Part shown: positions 44,411 to 53,757 of the stretch, piece by piece
How positions within the stretch are numbered: position 1 is the first letter of the stretch
Layout of the letters: every line of letters begins with the position of its first letter
Origin: Enterococcus lactis
GTDB taxonomy: Bacteria > Bacillota > Bacilli > Lactobacillales > Enterococcaceae
DNA: 57,986 nucleotides
Assembly (NCBI RefSeq): GCF_015751045.1
Contig: NZ_BNJW01000021.1
Span: 1-57,986 of the forward strand
Direction: 5' to 3'
Program-made: the position numbers and the translations under genes
The notes under the pieces: model-generated
The model's database searches: none
What the model saw: the letters and a program-made list of their open reading frames with translations, nothing else
What the model was told of the DNA's origin: nothing

Positions 44411-44424
44411 ATAAATCGCTTACA
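44411..44424 (-). promoter_or_regulatory. cre-like site and promoter region of the GntR gene
   Basis: On the minus strand TGTAAGCGATTTAT (12 of 14 positions to cre) lies directly before TATAAT, about 50 bases upstream of the GntR start. Catabolite control of both operon and regulator is suggested. Confidence 0.4.
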
Positions 44425-44460
44425 AAACGTGTGGATGCAAAGACGTATTCTTGAAAAAAA

Positions 44461-44487
44461 GCCCTGATAGGCATGCCTATTAGAGCC
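44461..44487 (-). terminator. Terminator after the small gene 44507-44674
   Basis: On the minus strand GCTCTAATAGGC-AT-GCCTATCAGGGC forms a stem followed by seven Ts. Confidence 0.6.
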
Positions 44488-44506
44488 TCGAAAAGAAAAT
44501 ACTGAA

Positions 44507-44674
44507 TCAATCTGGTCGTACCTCTTGGATCGGTTTGACACGACCGCCGATTCTTTTAGCAAAAGCTTCGGATTCTTTTTTGTCTTTGAAAATGAGCAGA
44601 TTGTCTAAGTTTTTTTCCCGAGTGCGGCAGCCAGTTTTATCGATGTAACCGTGCATTACTTTAACGACATACAT
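44507..44674 (-). CDS. Small conserved-looking hypothetical protein
   Basis: A 55-residue basic protein, MYVVKVMHGYIDKTGCRTRE at the start and GGRVKPIQEVRPD at the end. AGGTGA lies 8 bases before the ATG at 44674, which I prefer to the ATG at 44701 that lacks a ribosome site. It has a terminator of its own. No known family recognised. Confidence 0.65.
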   Translation of the reverse strand: MYVVKVMHGYIDKTGCRTREKNLDNLLIFKDKKESEAFAKRIGGRVKPIQEVRPD

Positions 44675-44750
44675 GGGGATCACCTGCTTTTTTCTTTTCA
44701 TTATACGAACTACTCAACACAATACAAGAAAAATGCTTAGACGGTTTTTA

Positions 44751-45191
44751 TTAAGAAATAGCATTATCCAGAGAAGCGTACGCTTGGAATAACTGATCTA
44801 GCTCCGAATTGACTTTGCTCAGCTTCACTAATCGTTGCGAATCAGAAAGTAAGAAACAGTGTTTACTGCTACCAATAGTTTTTAATTTTTTGTCTTCAGT
44901 TCCCACAATTTCGTAGCTAAAATCCAAACGTGTCCCCGTATATTTTTGGATAGTTGGATGGATGCTCACTTTTTCTCCGTAATGGATCATTTCTTTATAG
45001 CTGCAATTTACTTCCAGAACGGGGATAATGATCCCAGATTCTTCGATTTTTTTATAGGGAAACCCTAGATGTACCAATAAGGCTACCCGAGCCTCTTCAA
45101 ACCAGCGGATATAATTGCTGTGATGAATAATCCCCATTTGATCTGTTTCATAATAAAAAGGTTCTCGTACATAACCTGTAAATTTCTCCAT
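44751..45191 (-). CDS. Acyl-CoA thioesterase, YbgC/4HBT family
   Basis: A 146-residue hot-dog fold thioesterase. REPFYYETDQMGIIHHSNYIRWFEEAR contains the YbgC signature with catalytic Asp (TDQMGIIHHSNY). It begins 3 bases after the nnrD stop, so the two are co-transcribed. Acyl substrate unknown. Confidence 0.88.
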   Translation of the reverse strand: MEKFTGYVREPFYYETDQMGIIHHSNYIRWFEEARVALLVHLGFPYKKIEESGIIIPVLEVNCSYKEMIHYGEKVSIHPTIQKYTGTRLDFSYEIVGTEDKKLKTIGSSKHCFLLSDSQRLVKLSKVNSELDQLFQAYASLDNAIS

Positions 45192-45194
45192 GAT

Positions 45195-46040
45195 TCATGC
45201 CTCGTTTTCCATTGATTTTTTACAAAAATAATTCATCCACTTCGGAAGTGCTTCGCTGATCTGTGTCGGCAAAACGACATATTGTTCTTTTGCTAGCTGG
45301 TCTCCGATGAAACTATGAAGATAAACAGCTGCCGCAATCGTTTGGTCATTTTGAGGGAATTGGGCGAAGAATCCTGTGATCATTCCTGCTAAAGTGTCAC
45401 CCATGCCGCCTGTTGCCATAGCAGCTGAACCTAAAGGATTGGTGTAGAAGTGTTGGTGACCATAAATTTTTGTCTCATGACTTTTCAAAACGACCGCAGC
45501 ACCGATTTCCTGTTGCTTCTTTTTGTTTTCTTCATCTCGCTGTTCCTGTATCGGTAGAGCACTCAACCGTTGCCACTCCATTTGATGAGGTGTAAGTACT
45601 GTTTGTTCGGGATAGGGTAGCGAAAGATGGTTAGCAGCCAGTAAACTTAAAGCAGAGCCATCGATCACCAGCCATTGTTCTTTTGATTGGTTATCTAGTA
45701 CTTGTTTGAAACGTTCCAAACTCTTGGAAGAAGTGCCCAATCCGGGACCAATCAAGAGTACATCTGCTTGCTTTATCACGGAAAGAAACTGGTCAGTATC
45801 CGTCCAATCTACGATCATTGCTTCTGGCAGATGACTGTGAAGGGCACTCCGATTTTTTTCATCCGTTACTACTGTCGTGAGACCCGCTCCACTGTGTACG
45901 GCAGCTAAAGCACTCATGATGATTGCTCCGCCGTATTGTTCATTGCCGCCAATCAAAACGACACGTCCAAATGTTCCTTTATGTGAAATTTTTGGACGAG
46001 GTGTGATGACTCTTTTCACTAGTTGTTTGTCTATCAGCAT
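45195..46040 (-). CDS. nnrD: ADP-dependent NAD(P)H-hydrate dehydratase
   Basis: Repairs hydrated NADH and NADPH using ADP. The 281-residue ribokinase-like protein has KGTFGRVVLIGGNEQYGGA, SGAGLTTVVT, LIGPGLGTS, LTPHQMEWQRLS and the catalytic NPLGSAAMATGGMGDTLAGMI (core GSAAMATGGMGDTLAGMI). The ATG at 46040 sits 7 bases after AAAGGAGG. The usual epimerase partner (NnrE) is not fused and is not nearby. Confidence 0.94.
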   Translation of the reverse strand: MLIDKQLVKRVITPRPKISHKGTFGRVVLIGGNEQYGGAIIMSALAAVHSGAGLTTVVTDEKNRSALHSHLPEAMIVDWTDTDQFLSVIKQADVLLIGPGLGTSSKSLERFKQVLDNQSKEQWLVIDGSALSLLAANHLSLPYPEQTVLTPHQMEWQRLSALPIQEQRDEENKKKQQEIGAAVVLKSHETKIYGHQHFYTNPLGSAAMATGGMGDTLAGMITGFFAQFPQNDQTIAAAVYLHSFIGDQLAKEQYVVLPTQISEALPKWMNYFCKKSMENEA

Positions 46041-46188
46041 CAAAAAACCTCCTTTTACTCATTATAACGTATATTTTTTTTAGAGAAAAACAGATAAGAA
46101 AAGGAATTGTCAGATTTTTTGAACTATTTTTTTCTGTAATTTGTGGTATCATGAACACGAAGACTTAAATAAGTGGAGGATTAACTTT

Positions 46189-47607
46189 ATGACAATTGAT
46201 TGGCAAAAAGAAGTAGAAGCACGTAAAGAAGACTTGCTTGAAGACTTGAAAAATCTTTTACGTGTCAACAGCGAGCGAGACGACTCAAAAGTAACACCAG
46301 ATGCACCATTTGGACCTGGACCTCGCGACGCATTGAAACATATGTTAGCTTATGGTGAACGTGATGGATTTAAAGTAAAAAATGTCGATAACTATGCAGG
46401 GCATATTGATCTTGGCGAAGGAGACGAAACACTAGGGATATTTGGACACATGGATGTCGTTCCTGCAGGAGATGGCTGGGACACAGATCCTTATGAACCA
46501 GTGATCAAGGATGGAAAGATCTTTGCACGCGGATCAAGTGATGACAAAGGCCCAAGTATGGCAGCTTACTATGCGATGAAAATCATTAAAGAACTTGACT
46601 TGAAACTATCGAAAAAAGTGCGTTTCGTAGTCGGTAGTGATGAAGAAAGCGGCTGGGGCGATATGGCTTATTATTTCGAACATGAAGAAGAACCAGATTT
46701 TGGTTTCTCGCCAGATGCTGAATTTCCAATCATCAATGGTGAAAAAGGAAATGTTTCTTTAGCTTTACGATTCAAAGGCGACAATGCAGGAGATTATGTA
46801 TTGAAATCTTTTGTTTCCGGACTTCGCGAAAACATGGTGCCAGGAACAGCAACTGCAGCACTTCAAGTACCAAGTGCAGATGCAGCTATCGCGATGGAAG
46901 AAGCATTTTACCAATTCATCGAAGCCAATCCAGTAAGCGGAACGATTGAAGCAGACAATACGTATGTAAAAATCGAATTAGTTGGTAAAGGTGCACATGG
47001 TGCAAGCCCACAATCTGGTATCAATGCAGGTTCTTTCTTGGCATTGTTCTTAGACAACTATGAATTCTTAGGATCTGCTAAACAATTTATCCATGTAGCA
47101 GCTGCTTATGTCCATGAAGATTTCTATGGAGAAAAACTAGGAGTCGCTTATGAAGATGAAAAAATGGGCAAATTGACAATGAATGCTGGACTGTTTGCTT
47201 TTGAAGAGAATGGTACAGAGGAAGCGAACTTCATCAATATGAATTTCCGTTTTCCAAAAGGTGTAACAGTAGACGGATTGCAAAGTGACATCGAACAAAC
47301 AGTGGGCCAAGAAGGCGCAACAGTTACTCGAGGTGCTCGCGTAATGGAACCACATTACGTACCAATGGATGATCCATTGGTGGCTACATTATTGCAAGTC
47401 TATGAAGACCACACTGGAGAAAAAGGCTACGAACAAATCATCGGTGGCGGAACTTACGGACGTTTGTTGAAACGTGGCGTTGCTTATGGAGCGATGTTCC
47501 CAGGATATACTGATACAATGCACCAAGCAAACGAATTTATGAGTCTTGATGACTTGTTCAGAGCAACAGCAATCTATGCAGATGCCATCTATCGTTTGGC
47601 GAAATAA
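46189..47607 (+). CDS. pepV: Dipeptidase PepV (M20 family)
   Basis: A zinc dipeptidase releasing amino acids from dipeptides in the cytosol. The 472-residue protein has the M20 set: FGHMDVVPAGDGWDTDPYEP with His ligand and catalytic Asp, ARGSSDDKGPSMAAYYAMK, GSDEESGWGDM with the catalytic Glu, and the C-terminal TYGRLLKRGVAYGAMFPG. ATG at 46189 follows GGAGGA; the longer frame from 46141 has no ribosome site. An extended -10 (TGGTATCAT) lies about 46143-46151. Confidence 0.95.
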   Translation: MTIDWQKEVEARKEDLLEDLKNLLRVNSERDDSKVTPDAPFGPGPRDALKHMLAYGERDGFKVKNVDNYAGHIDLGEGDETLGIFGHMDVVPAGDGWDTDPYEPVIKDGKIFARGSSDDKGPSMAAYYAMKIIKELDLKLSKKVRFVVGSDEESGWGDMAYYFEHEEEPDFGFSPDAEFPIINGEKGNVSLALRFKGDNAGDYVLKSFVSGLRENMVPGTATAALQVPSADAAIAMEEAFYQFIEANPVSGTIEADNTYVKIELVGKGAHGASPQSGINAGSFLALFLDNYEFLGSAKQFIHVAAAYVHEDFYGEKLGVAYEDEKMGKLTMNAGLFAFEENGTEEANFINMNFRFPKGVTVDGLQSDIEQTVGQEGATVTRGARVMEPHYVPMDDPLVATLLQVYEDHTGEKGYEQIIGGGTYGRLLKRGVAYGAMFPGYTDTMHQANEFMSLDDLFRATAIYADAIYRLAK

Positions 47608-47613
47608 TTAATT

Positions 47614-47664
47614 AAAAAAGGATCAAGAATTGCAAATTATCTTTGCATCCTTGATCCTTTTTTT
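47614..47664. terminator. Bidirectional terminator between pepV and the glycosyltransferase
   Basis: AAAAAAGGATCAAG (47614-47627) and CTTGATCCTTTTTTT (47650-47664) pair, extended inside by TTGCAAA/TTTGCA. It runs up to the stop of the convergent gene. Confidence 0.88.
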
Positions 47665-48610
47665 ATTTTCTACTATGGTATTCATGATACACATGATATA
47701 GATTCAACTCGTACTCTTTCTTTGCGTTCGTGACGACCGTATCCAAAATCAGTCCTGTTACTAATGAAAGAAGGGCTAAAGTCATCAATCCAGTACTTAA
47801 AATCGCAGAAGGGATGCGTGTAATGAAGCTTGTCAACATATATTCACGAATCACAGGAATCCCCGTGACCAATCCAAATAAAAAGAAGAAGATGGTCCAG
47901 ATCCCAAAGAAAAGCAAAGGTTTATAATCTTTGCACATTTTGATGATCATCATGATCACTTTGAATCCGTCAGAGAATGTATTCAATTTTGATACGCTGC
48001 CTTCTGGTCGGTCCCGATATTCGATTGGGATCTCAACGAACTTGAATTTTTTATCTAGAGCATGGATCGTCAATTCCGTTTCGATTTGAAAACCAGAACT
48101 CATAATAGGGAAGCTTTTGACAAAAATTCGATTGAATCCTCGATAGCCGGTCATGACATCAAGAATTTTTGTTTTATACATTCTAGTAATTGTATTTCTA
48201 ACAAGGTTATTTCCAAAATCATGGAAAGGACGCTTATTCTCATCAAAGTAGGTTCCATTTGATAGACGATCGCCAATGACCATATCTGCTTCGCCAGAAC
48301 GTAATTTCTCAAGCAAACCATGTACAGCTTCGGCGGGATAAGTGTCATCGCCATCTACCATCAAATAATAATCGGCATCAATATCAAAGAACATTTGACG
48401 GATCACATTCCCTTTTCCTTGACGTGGTTCTTTCTTTACGATTGCTCCACCTTGAACGGCCAATTCGTATGTTCGATCGGTCGAATTATTATCATAGACA
48501 TAAATATCTGCTTCTGGTAATTCTCGTTTAAAGTCTGCAATGACTGTTGAAATTGTTGCTTCCTCATTGTAACAAGGAATCAGAACAGCAATTTTTTCTT
48601 GTTGTTCCAT
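47663..48610 (-). CDS. Family 2 glycosyltransferase with C-terminal membrane helices
   Basis: A 315-residue membrane-tethered GT-A enzyme. Seen are VLIPCYNEEATISTVI, YVYDNNSTDRTYELA, MVDGDDTYPAEA with the DXD-type motif, and DVMTGYRGFNRIF; two hydrophobic helices follow (FFGIWTIFFFLFGLVTGIPV; AILSTGLMTLALLSLVTGLI). This is the layout of dolichyl/undecaprenyl-phosphate sugar synthases, so transfer of a sugar to a lipid carrier or envelope glycan is likely. GGAGAG precedes the ATG. Confidence 0.87.
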   Translation of the reverse strand: MEQQEKIAVLIPCYNEEATISTVIADFKRELPEADIYVYDNNSTDRTYELAVQGGAIVKKEPRQGKGNVIRQMFFDIDADYYLMVDGDDTYPAEAVHGLLEKLRSGEADMVIGDRLSNGTYFDENKRPFHDFGNNLVRNTITRMYKTKILDVMTGYRGFNRIFVKSFPIMSSGFQIETELTIHALDKKFKFVEIPIEYRDRPEGSVSKLNTFSDGFKVIMMIIKMCKDYKPLLFFGIWTIFFFLFGLVTGIPVIREYMLTSFITRIPSAILSTGLMTLALLSLVTGLILDTVVTNAKKEYELNLYHVYHEYHSRK

Positions 48611-48747
48611 TTTTCACTCTCCTTAACTATAGAAAACAAAAGCTGAATTAAAAATACCTCATAATCAAAGTAAATGCTAGTTTTTCCCGCTAAATATCAT
48701 TTATTTAAAAAGAAAATACTGGAATATGTGTTTAGAAAGACCTGTCT

Positions 48748-48806
48748 AAAAAACCACCCACTATAAAAGAAGGATAGGAGACCTCTCTTTTAGATAGTGG
48801 GTGCGT
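48748..48806 (-). terminator. Terminator after the PepSY gene
   Basis: CACCCACTAT (48755-48764) pairs with ATAGTGGGTG (48794-48803); on the minus strand the stem is followed by GTTTTTT. Confidence 0.75.
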
Positions 48807-48832
48807 ATTCGTTATTTCATTTTTTTGACGTA

Positions 48833-49183
48833 TTAATCTATTGCGCCCTTTTTTCTTGAAATGTCTAATACGGTTCCTGTATGAGCATCTGCTAAAAATT
48901 CATAATAAACAGTTTCGCCATCTTCTATCCGAGAAAGCCCACCTCGATAAGCACTCGACCGAACGGCGAATTTTCTAATAGGTTCTTTTTCAAAAGAGAT
49001 CCAAGAACCTTCGATTGCGCCTTCTTTTAAAAAAGATGTTTTGATATTTTCAAGCACTTGGTCTGCTGATAACACTTTTTTGCGATGATACCAAATCGTT
49101 GAAGCTACCCCGCTCAATAATCCTAGACCGATCCCAACGGCTAACCCGCCTTTAAAATAGCTTAATTCGCTTTCTTCATACAT
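48833..49183 (-). CDS. Small membrane-anchored PepSY-domain protein
   Basis: A 116-residue protein: one N-terminal helix (GGLAVGIGLGLLSGVASTIW) then a PepSY-like domain (SADQVLENIKTSFLKEGAIE, VYYEFLADAHTGTVLDISRK). PepSY domains are linked to protease control or redox partners at the membrane. Start at 49183 with AAGGAGG upstream rather than 49207. Confidence 0.75.
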   Translation of the reverse strand: MYEESELSYFKGGLAVGIGLGLLSGVASTIWYHRKKVLSADQVLENIKTSFLKEGAIEGSWISFEKEPIRKFAVRSSAYRGGLSRIEDGETVYYEFLADAHTGTVLDISRKKGAID

Positions 49184-49350
49184 GTGGATATACCTCCTTC
49201 TTCTCACTTGCTACTCCTTGTGCTTATTTTACCACACTCTCATATTTTCTTTGAAATAAATAACCGCTACCAGAAAAAATAAGCTATAATAAATACAATC
49301 GGTCTGCAGAAAAAATCATATTTTATCCGCAGATCAATATAAGTCTGAGA

Positions 49351-49382
49351 GGAGTTTAGTCTGAAATTTAGACGAATAGCAT
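49351..49382 (+). promoter_or_regulatory. Unusual pepA leader: hairpin between ribosome site and start
   Basis: GAGAGGAG ends at 49354, 28 bases before the ATG at 49383, and GTCTGA-AAT-TTTAGAC (49359-49373) can fold between them. With the stem formed the gap shrinks to about 13 bases. The frame is closed by TAG just upstream, so an earlier start is excluded. Confidence 0.4.
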
Positions 49383-50462
49383 ATGGAAGAAAAAACATTT
49401 CAACGAATCAAAGAGTTAACAGAATTACAAGGAACAAGCGGTTTTGAACAAGACGTTCGAGCCTATATGGAAAGTCATATGGAACCGCTGGTAGATGAGT
49501 TACAGTTAGATGGTTTGGGCGGCATTTTTGGACTGCGCCACCATGAAGAAGCGGATGCACCTCGTGTAATGGTCGCAGCACATATGGATGAAGTCGGATT
49601 CATGCTGACACAAATCCAAGAAAACGGGCTTTTCAAAGTCGTCCCTCTAGGCGGCTGGAACCCTTACGTTGTTTCTGCTCAACGTTTTACACTTAAAACC
49701 TCTACTGGTAAGAATTATCCATGTATTTCTTCTTCCGTTCCCCCACATTTATTGCGAGGAACAAGCGGACAAAAATCAGTAGAAGTAACAGATATTTTGT
49801 TCGATGCTGGGTTTGAATCAAGAGAAGAGGCAATGAGTTACGGTGTCCTTCCAGGAGACACAATTGTGCCTTATGCTGAAACGATCAAAACAGCCAACGG
49901 AAAGAATATCATCAGCAAATCGTGGGACAACCGCTATGGCTGTACAATGGTATTAGAAGCTTTAGAAGCGTTACAAAATGAAACATTAGGTCATACATTG
50001 ATTGCAGGCGCGAATGTCCAAGAAGAAGTAGGCTTACGTGGTTCTAAAGCTTCTGTCAATAAATTCAAGCCAGATCTGTTCTTTGCAGTAGACTGCTCTG
50101 CAGCAGATGACACAGTGACGAAAAATGGCACATTCGGACATTTAGGAGAAGGTACATTGATGCGTATCCAAGATCCAGGTTTGATCATGCTTCCTCGTTT
50201 GCGTGAGTACTTGCTGGATATTGCTGAAACAAACAATATCCCTTATCAATACTTTGTTTCAAAAGGCGGTACAGATGCAGGTGCTGCTCATACACAAAAT
50301 GAAGGAATCCCAAGTACAGTGATTGGCGTAGTGGGACGTTATATCCATACGCATCAAACGATGTTCAGTATTCGCGATTTTGAAGCTGCACGAGAAATGT
50401 TGATTCAAACACTGAAAGGTTTGGATAAATCAACAGTGAACACGATCGTATACGGAAAATAA
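49383..50462 (+). CDS. pepA: Glutamyl aminopeptidase (M42 family)
   Basis: A metal-dependent aminopeptidase of the tetrahedral TET/M42 group, removing N-terminal Glu/Asp or other residues. The 359-residue protein has AAHMDEVGFMLTQI with the first His, SWDNRYGC with bridging Asp, NVQEEVGLRGSKAS with catalytic Glu pair, FFAVDCSAADD and the late HTQNEGIPSTVIGVVGRYIHTHQ region. Terminator at 50481-50517. Confidence 0.93.
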   Translation: MEEKTFQRIKELTELQGTSGFEQDVRAYMESHMEPLVDELQLDGLGGIFGLRHHEEADAPRVMVAAHMDEVGFMLTQIQENGLFKVVPLGGWNPYVVSAQRFTLKTSTGKNYPCISSSVPPHLLRGTSGQKSVEVTDILFDAGFESREEAMSYGVLPGDTIVPYAETIKTANGKNIISKSWDNRYGCTMVLEALEALQNETLGHTLIAGANVQEEVGLRGSKASVNKFKPDLFFAVDCSAADDTVTKNGTFGHLGEGTLMRIQDPGLIMLPRLREYLLDIAETNNIPYQYFVSKGGTDAGAAHTQNEGIPSTVIGVVGRYIHTHQTMFSIRDFEAAREMLIQTLKGLDKSTVNTIVYGK

Positions 50463-50480
50463 CGCGATAGTAAAACTATA

Positions 50481-50517
50481 AAATCTGGCAAAAGCAACCT
50501 TTTGTCAGATTTTTTTT
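50481..50517 (+). terminator. Terminator after pepA
   Basis: AAATCTGGCAAAAG (50481-50494) pairs with CTTTTGTCAGATTT, followed by T run. Confidence 0.88.
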
Positions 50518-50604
50518 ATAAAAAGAGGATCAATGTTTGTTAGTTCGTAAGAAAGGTGTATAATTTAATTGAAAAATACATAAAGAGAAAGTAGAGGAAA
50601 AAGA

Positions 50605-50925
50605 ATGATTATCCCAAATAGTTTAGAAGAATTAGCAGGCTACGTAGAAACTGGAAAGAGTGTATTTTTCTTTACTGCCGGCTGGTGCGGAGACTGCCGT
50701 TTTATCAAACCGCAAATGCCTGAAATCGAAAATGACTTTTCTGATTGGCAATTTATTGAAGTAGACCGTGACAAGTACATAGATGTAGCCGCTGAATGGA
50801 ACATTTTTGGTATCCCAAGTTTTGTCGTGATCCAAGACGGAAAAGAATTAGGTCGTCTAGTGAATAAAGATCGTAAAACAAAACAGGAAATCGAATCGTT
50901 CCTAGAAAGTGTAATAAAAGGCTGA
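50605..50925 (+). CDS. Thioredoxin family protein
   Basis: A 106-residue cytosolic thioredoxin-fold protein with a WCGDC active site (Cys near 28 and 31), unlike the WCGPC of classical thioredoxin, and the cis-Pro in GIPSFVV. It begins 142 bases after pepA and lies 21 bases before the UspA gene, probably one unit with it. Similar small thioredoxins are common in lactic acid bacteria. Confidence 0.9.
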   Translation: MIIPNSLEELAGYVETGKSVFFFTAGWCGDCRFIKPQMPEIENDFSDWQFIEVDRDKYIDVAAEWNIFGIPSFVVIQDGKELGRLVNKDRKTKQEIESFLESVIKG

Positions 50926-50946
50926 CATCTGTTAGGAGGGGTCAAG

Positions 50947-51411
50947 ATGAATCAAGAATATAAGAACATTTTAGTAGGTATCGACGGTAGTGAACAAGCA
51001 CTTGCTGCTTTCAAAAAAGCGGTAGAAGTGGCTCGCCGTAATAATGGGAAAGTATATGTAGCAAACGTAATCGATCAGCAATTTTATAACTTTATGGGCT
51101 ATGCTCCTATTGATCAAAATCTAGTCGATCAGCAAACTGAAACAGCCAAGCAAATGATCGAAGAATGTAAAGAATATGGAAAATCTGTTGATTACACAAA
51201 TATAGAAGGAATTATTGCCTACGGCTCTGTTCGTGAATCCATGGCAGTCAAATTGCCAAAAAAATATGCAATCGATCTAATCATGGTTGGGCAGTCTGGA
51301 CTAAATGCAGTCGAACGCTTTATGACAGGAAGTGTAGCCAGCTACGTTATACGTCATTCACCTTGTGATGTCTTGATCGTTTCTGACGAAGAAGAACAAC
51401 CAAGTAATTAA
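50947..51411 (+). CDS. Universal stress protein UspA family
   Basis: A 154-residue nucleotide-binding stress protein. LVGIDGSEQALAAFKKAV at the start and the ATP-binding-type GQSGLNAVERFMTGSVASYV with HSPCDVLIV at the end are the family signatures. GGAGGGG lies upstream. Likely co-transcribed with the thioredoxin gene. Confidence 0.93.
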   Translation: MNQEYKNILVGIDGSEQALAAFKKAVEVARRNNGKVYVANVIDQQFYNFMGYAPIDQNLVDQQTETAKQMIEECKEYGKSVDYTNIEGIIAYGSVRESMAVKLPKKYAIDLIMVGQSGLNAVERFMTGSVASYVIRHSPCDVLIVSDEEEQPSN

Positions 51412-51457
51412 GCAAGTGGAACTTGTATAATATTTTTAATCAATTCACTAAAACAGT

Positions 51458-51493
51458 AAAGGGACTGTGACAAAAGTCTTGTCACAGTCCCTT
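51458..51493 (+). terminator. GGGACTGTGACA palindrome terminator (dispersed family)
   Basis: AAAGGGACTGTGACA (51458-51472) pairs with TTGTCACAGTCCCTT (51479-51493). Follows the UspA gene. Confidence 0.8.
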
Positions 51494-51496
51494 GTT

Positions 51497-51540
51497 ACGA
51501 ATAAATGGTGTTCCAGAAGAAGCTTCTTCGGAAATAAAGC
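51497..51540 (-). repeat. Dispersed intergenic repeat, AACACC module (copy 4)
   Basis: On the minus strand GAAGCTTCTTCTGGAACACC is followed by ATTTATTCGTAAC and then the palindrome above. The same GAAGCTACTTCTGGAACAC occurs at 43511. Confidence 0.65.
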
Positions 51541-51615
51541 ATGAAAAAAATCTCATGCAGTGAATGCAATTTTTTGTTAAGATAAATCTCAGCAAAGGAT
51601 AATGGAGGAAAGAAC

Positions 51616-52221
51616 ATGATTTTTGCTTATAACAAAGCACACGTCGGAGACACTTTGATGGTTATCATAGCCGACGATAAAGGAACAGAAAACACTGTTG
51701 AACGTAAATGGAATGTTGCTCGGATCAAAGATGAACAAGGTCAAGTTGTTGCTTGGAACTTTTTCCATATCTCCGATCATCTAACAATCGAAGGGAACGG
51801 CCAAGTAAGCTTAACAGATGAAGAATTAGCGAAATTGAATCGATTAATCAAAGAAGCAGGATTCGAAGAACAGCTTGAAGCTGATCATGAACCGAAGATC
51901 GTTGTCGGTTATGTCAAAACATGCGTCCCGCATCCTGACTCTGACCATTTATCGATTACTGAGACAGAAGTAGACAATGGGACAGTATTGCAAATCGTTT
52001 GCGGTGCACCAAATATCGAAGCTGGACAAAAAGTTGTCGTTGCAAAACCAGGAGCCATGATGCCGGATGGAATGATGATCTGGCCAGGAACTTTGCGAGG
52101 GGTAGACAGCTATGGAATGATCTGTTCCGCTCGTGAATTGCATTTGCCAAATGCTCCAGCAAAAAAAGGAATCTTAGTATTGCCTGAGGATGCCGTAGTC
52201 GGAGAAGCATTTCCAAAATAA
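51616..52221 (+). CDS. ytpR: YtpR family tRNA-binding protein
   Basis: A 201-residue protein: an N-terminal DUF4479-type region (MIFAYNKAHVGDTLMVIIAD) and a C-terminal OB-fold tRNA-binding domain (VVGYVKTCVPHPDSDHLSIT, VCGAPNIEAGQKVVVAKPGA, YGMICSARELHLPNAPAKKG). The same OB fold occurs in PheT and MetG. GGAGG precedes the ATG. Molecular role unclear. Confidence 0.93.
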   Translation: MIFAYNKAHVGDTLMVIIADDKGTENTVERKWNVARIKDEQGQVVAWNFFHISDHLTIEGNGQVSLTDEELAKLNRLIKEAGFEEQLEADHEPKIVVGYVKTCVPHPDSDHLSITETEVDNGTVLQIVCGAPNIEAGQKVVVAKPGAMMPDGMMIWPGTLRGVDSYGMICSARELHLPNAPAKKGILVLPEDAVVGEAFPK

Positions 52222-52282
52222 AGAGGTTGTGAGCCTGCCGTTTCACTCTGAGTCGCAAGAAGTTGGCAGAAGAACACCATTT
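52222..52282 (+). repeat. Dispersed intergenic repeat unit (copy 5)
   Basis: AAGAGGTTGTGA (52221-52232) to GAAGTTGGCAGAAGAACACC (52259-52278). Same order of boxes as in the 43415-43650 cluster; directly followed by the palindrome 52283-52325. Confidence 0.65.
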
Positions 52283-52325
52283 AAAAAAGAGGTTGTGACA
52301 AGTCTTTGTCACAACCTCTTTTTTT
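52283..52325. terminator. Bidirectional terminator GGTTGTGACA palindrome
   Basis: AAAAAAGAGGTTGTGACA pairs with TGTCACAACCTCTTTTTT between convergent ytpR and htrA. Confidence 0.88.
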
Positions 52326-52326
52326 A

Positions 52327-53616
52327 TTAATTTTCACTATTTTGATTTTGTTTTAATGCCGATTGATCGATCGTCAATTCAACAGTAGTTGTTTTTTCTT
52401 TCGAGCCTTCATAGTAAGTGATTTTGACAGAATCTCCCACTTTTTTCTTATACAAAGCAGATTGAAGTTCTACGCCAGAAGAAACTTCTTTGTCATCAAT
52501 CTTAGTAATGACATCATATTGTTTCAATCCAGCTTTTTCAGCCGGTGTAGCTGTTTGGACATTTGTCACGATGACACCGTTAGTTACAGATGAAGGAATC
52601 TTCAATATTTGTTCTTGTTGCTGTGTAGAAACGGCAGATAAGTCGACCATTGTGATACCTAGAGCTGGACGTGTCACTTTTCCGTCTTTTTCCAGTTGAT
52701 TGATGATATTCACTACATCGTTACTTGGAATAGCAAATCCCATTCCTTCTACGCTTACATTAGAAGTCGATTCAGAAGTACTTGCGATCTTACTTGAGTT
52801 GATACCGATAACTTGTCCTTCGATATTCACTAAAGGACCACCAGAATTTCCCGGGTTGATCGCTGCATCTGTTTGGATCGCATTGATATTGACTGTTTCG
52901 TTCGATTCATTCGTACTTGTTACTTGTCGATTCAAAGAAGAAATGATTCCTGAAGTGACAGAATTCGCATATTCAGATCCTAATGGGGAACCAATCGCAA
53001 TCGCAGGTTCACCAACCTTCAGAGCGCTTGAGTCACCAAAAGAGGCAACCGTTTCGACTTTATCTGAATTGATCTTCAACACCGCTAAATCTGAATAAGC
53101 ATCTGTTCCAACTAATTCAGCTTTTACTTTCGTCCCGTCTTTCATCATGACTTCCAAACCTTGCTGTCCATCTACTACGTGGTTGTTTGTGACTACATAA
53201 GCAGTATTCCCGTCTTTTTTATAGATTACGCCGCTTCCTTCACTATAAGCTTCCAAATTACTATCATCTGAGCTGCTACTTTCTTCTTGCTGCCCGAATA
53301 ATCCGCCAAAACCGCTTGATTGATTTTGACTTTGTAAGTTGATAACAGAAACGACAGCGTCTTGAACTTTATCTACCGCTTTGGTGATATCAGAATCTAC
53401 ATTGACTTTGACATTTTCGACAACTGTTTCACCGGCTGAATTTTGATTGCCGCTTGTAGCAGTAGAACTATTGTTGCCAGTGCCCATCGCTGCATAAAAA
53501 ATGCCAGCTGTCAGTAGTCCTCCAACGATCCCTCCAACAAGCCCCAGACCCAACTTACGCCAGAGGCTATTATTTTTATTTTTTTTCATCTTTGGTGTCA
53601 CATTTTTTCTATCCAT
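52327..53616 (-). CDS. htrA: HtrA/DegP-type membrane serine protease
   Basis: A 429-residue quality-control protease on the outer face of the membrane. After a basic N-terminus, one helix ([20 protein letters not shown]) anchors it; then a trypsin-like domain with the triad His near 146 (NNHVVDG), Asp near 176 (YSDLAVLKI) and Ser near 258 (GNSGGPL), and one PDZ domain ([20 protein letters not shown]). The ATG at 53616 follows GGAGGAGG. Divergent from rlmH across 427 bp. Confidence 0.95.
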   Translation of the reverse strand: MDRKNVTPKMKKNKNNSLWRKLGLGLVGGIVGGLLTAGIFYAAMGTGNNSSTATSGNQNSAGETVVENVKVNVDSDITKAVDKVQDAVVSVINLQSQNQSSGFGGLFGQQEESSSSDDSNLEAYSEGSGVIYKKDGNTAYVVTNNHVVDGQQGLEVMMKDGTKVKAELVGTDAYSDLAVLKINSDKVETVASFGDSSALKVGEPAIAIGSPLGSEYANSVTSGIISSLNRQVTSTNESNETVNINAIQTDAAINPGNSGGPLVNIEGQVIGINSSKIASTSESTSNVSVEGMGFAIPSNDVVNIINQLEKDGKVTRPALGITMVDLSAVSTQQQEQILKIPSSVTNGVIVTNVQTATPAEKAGLKQYDVITKIDDKEVSSGVELQSALYKKKVGDSVKITYYEGSKEKTTTVELTIDQSALKQNQNSEN

Positions 53617-53757
53617 GTGTTCCTCCTCCAATTACATTCATTTATCTACTTTTAGTATAGTCTTATTTGTTGACTTTAGTCTACTTTGAGACTGTGAACT
53701 TTTTATGAAAAACTTTAGGAAAAATCATTGTTTTCAGATGAAAATATTTGATTTTCT

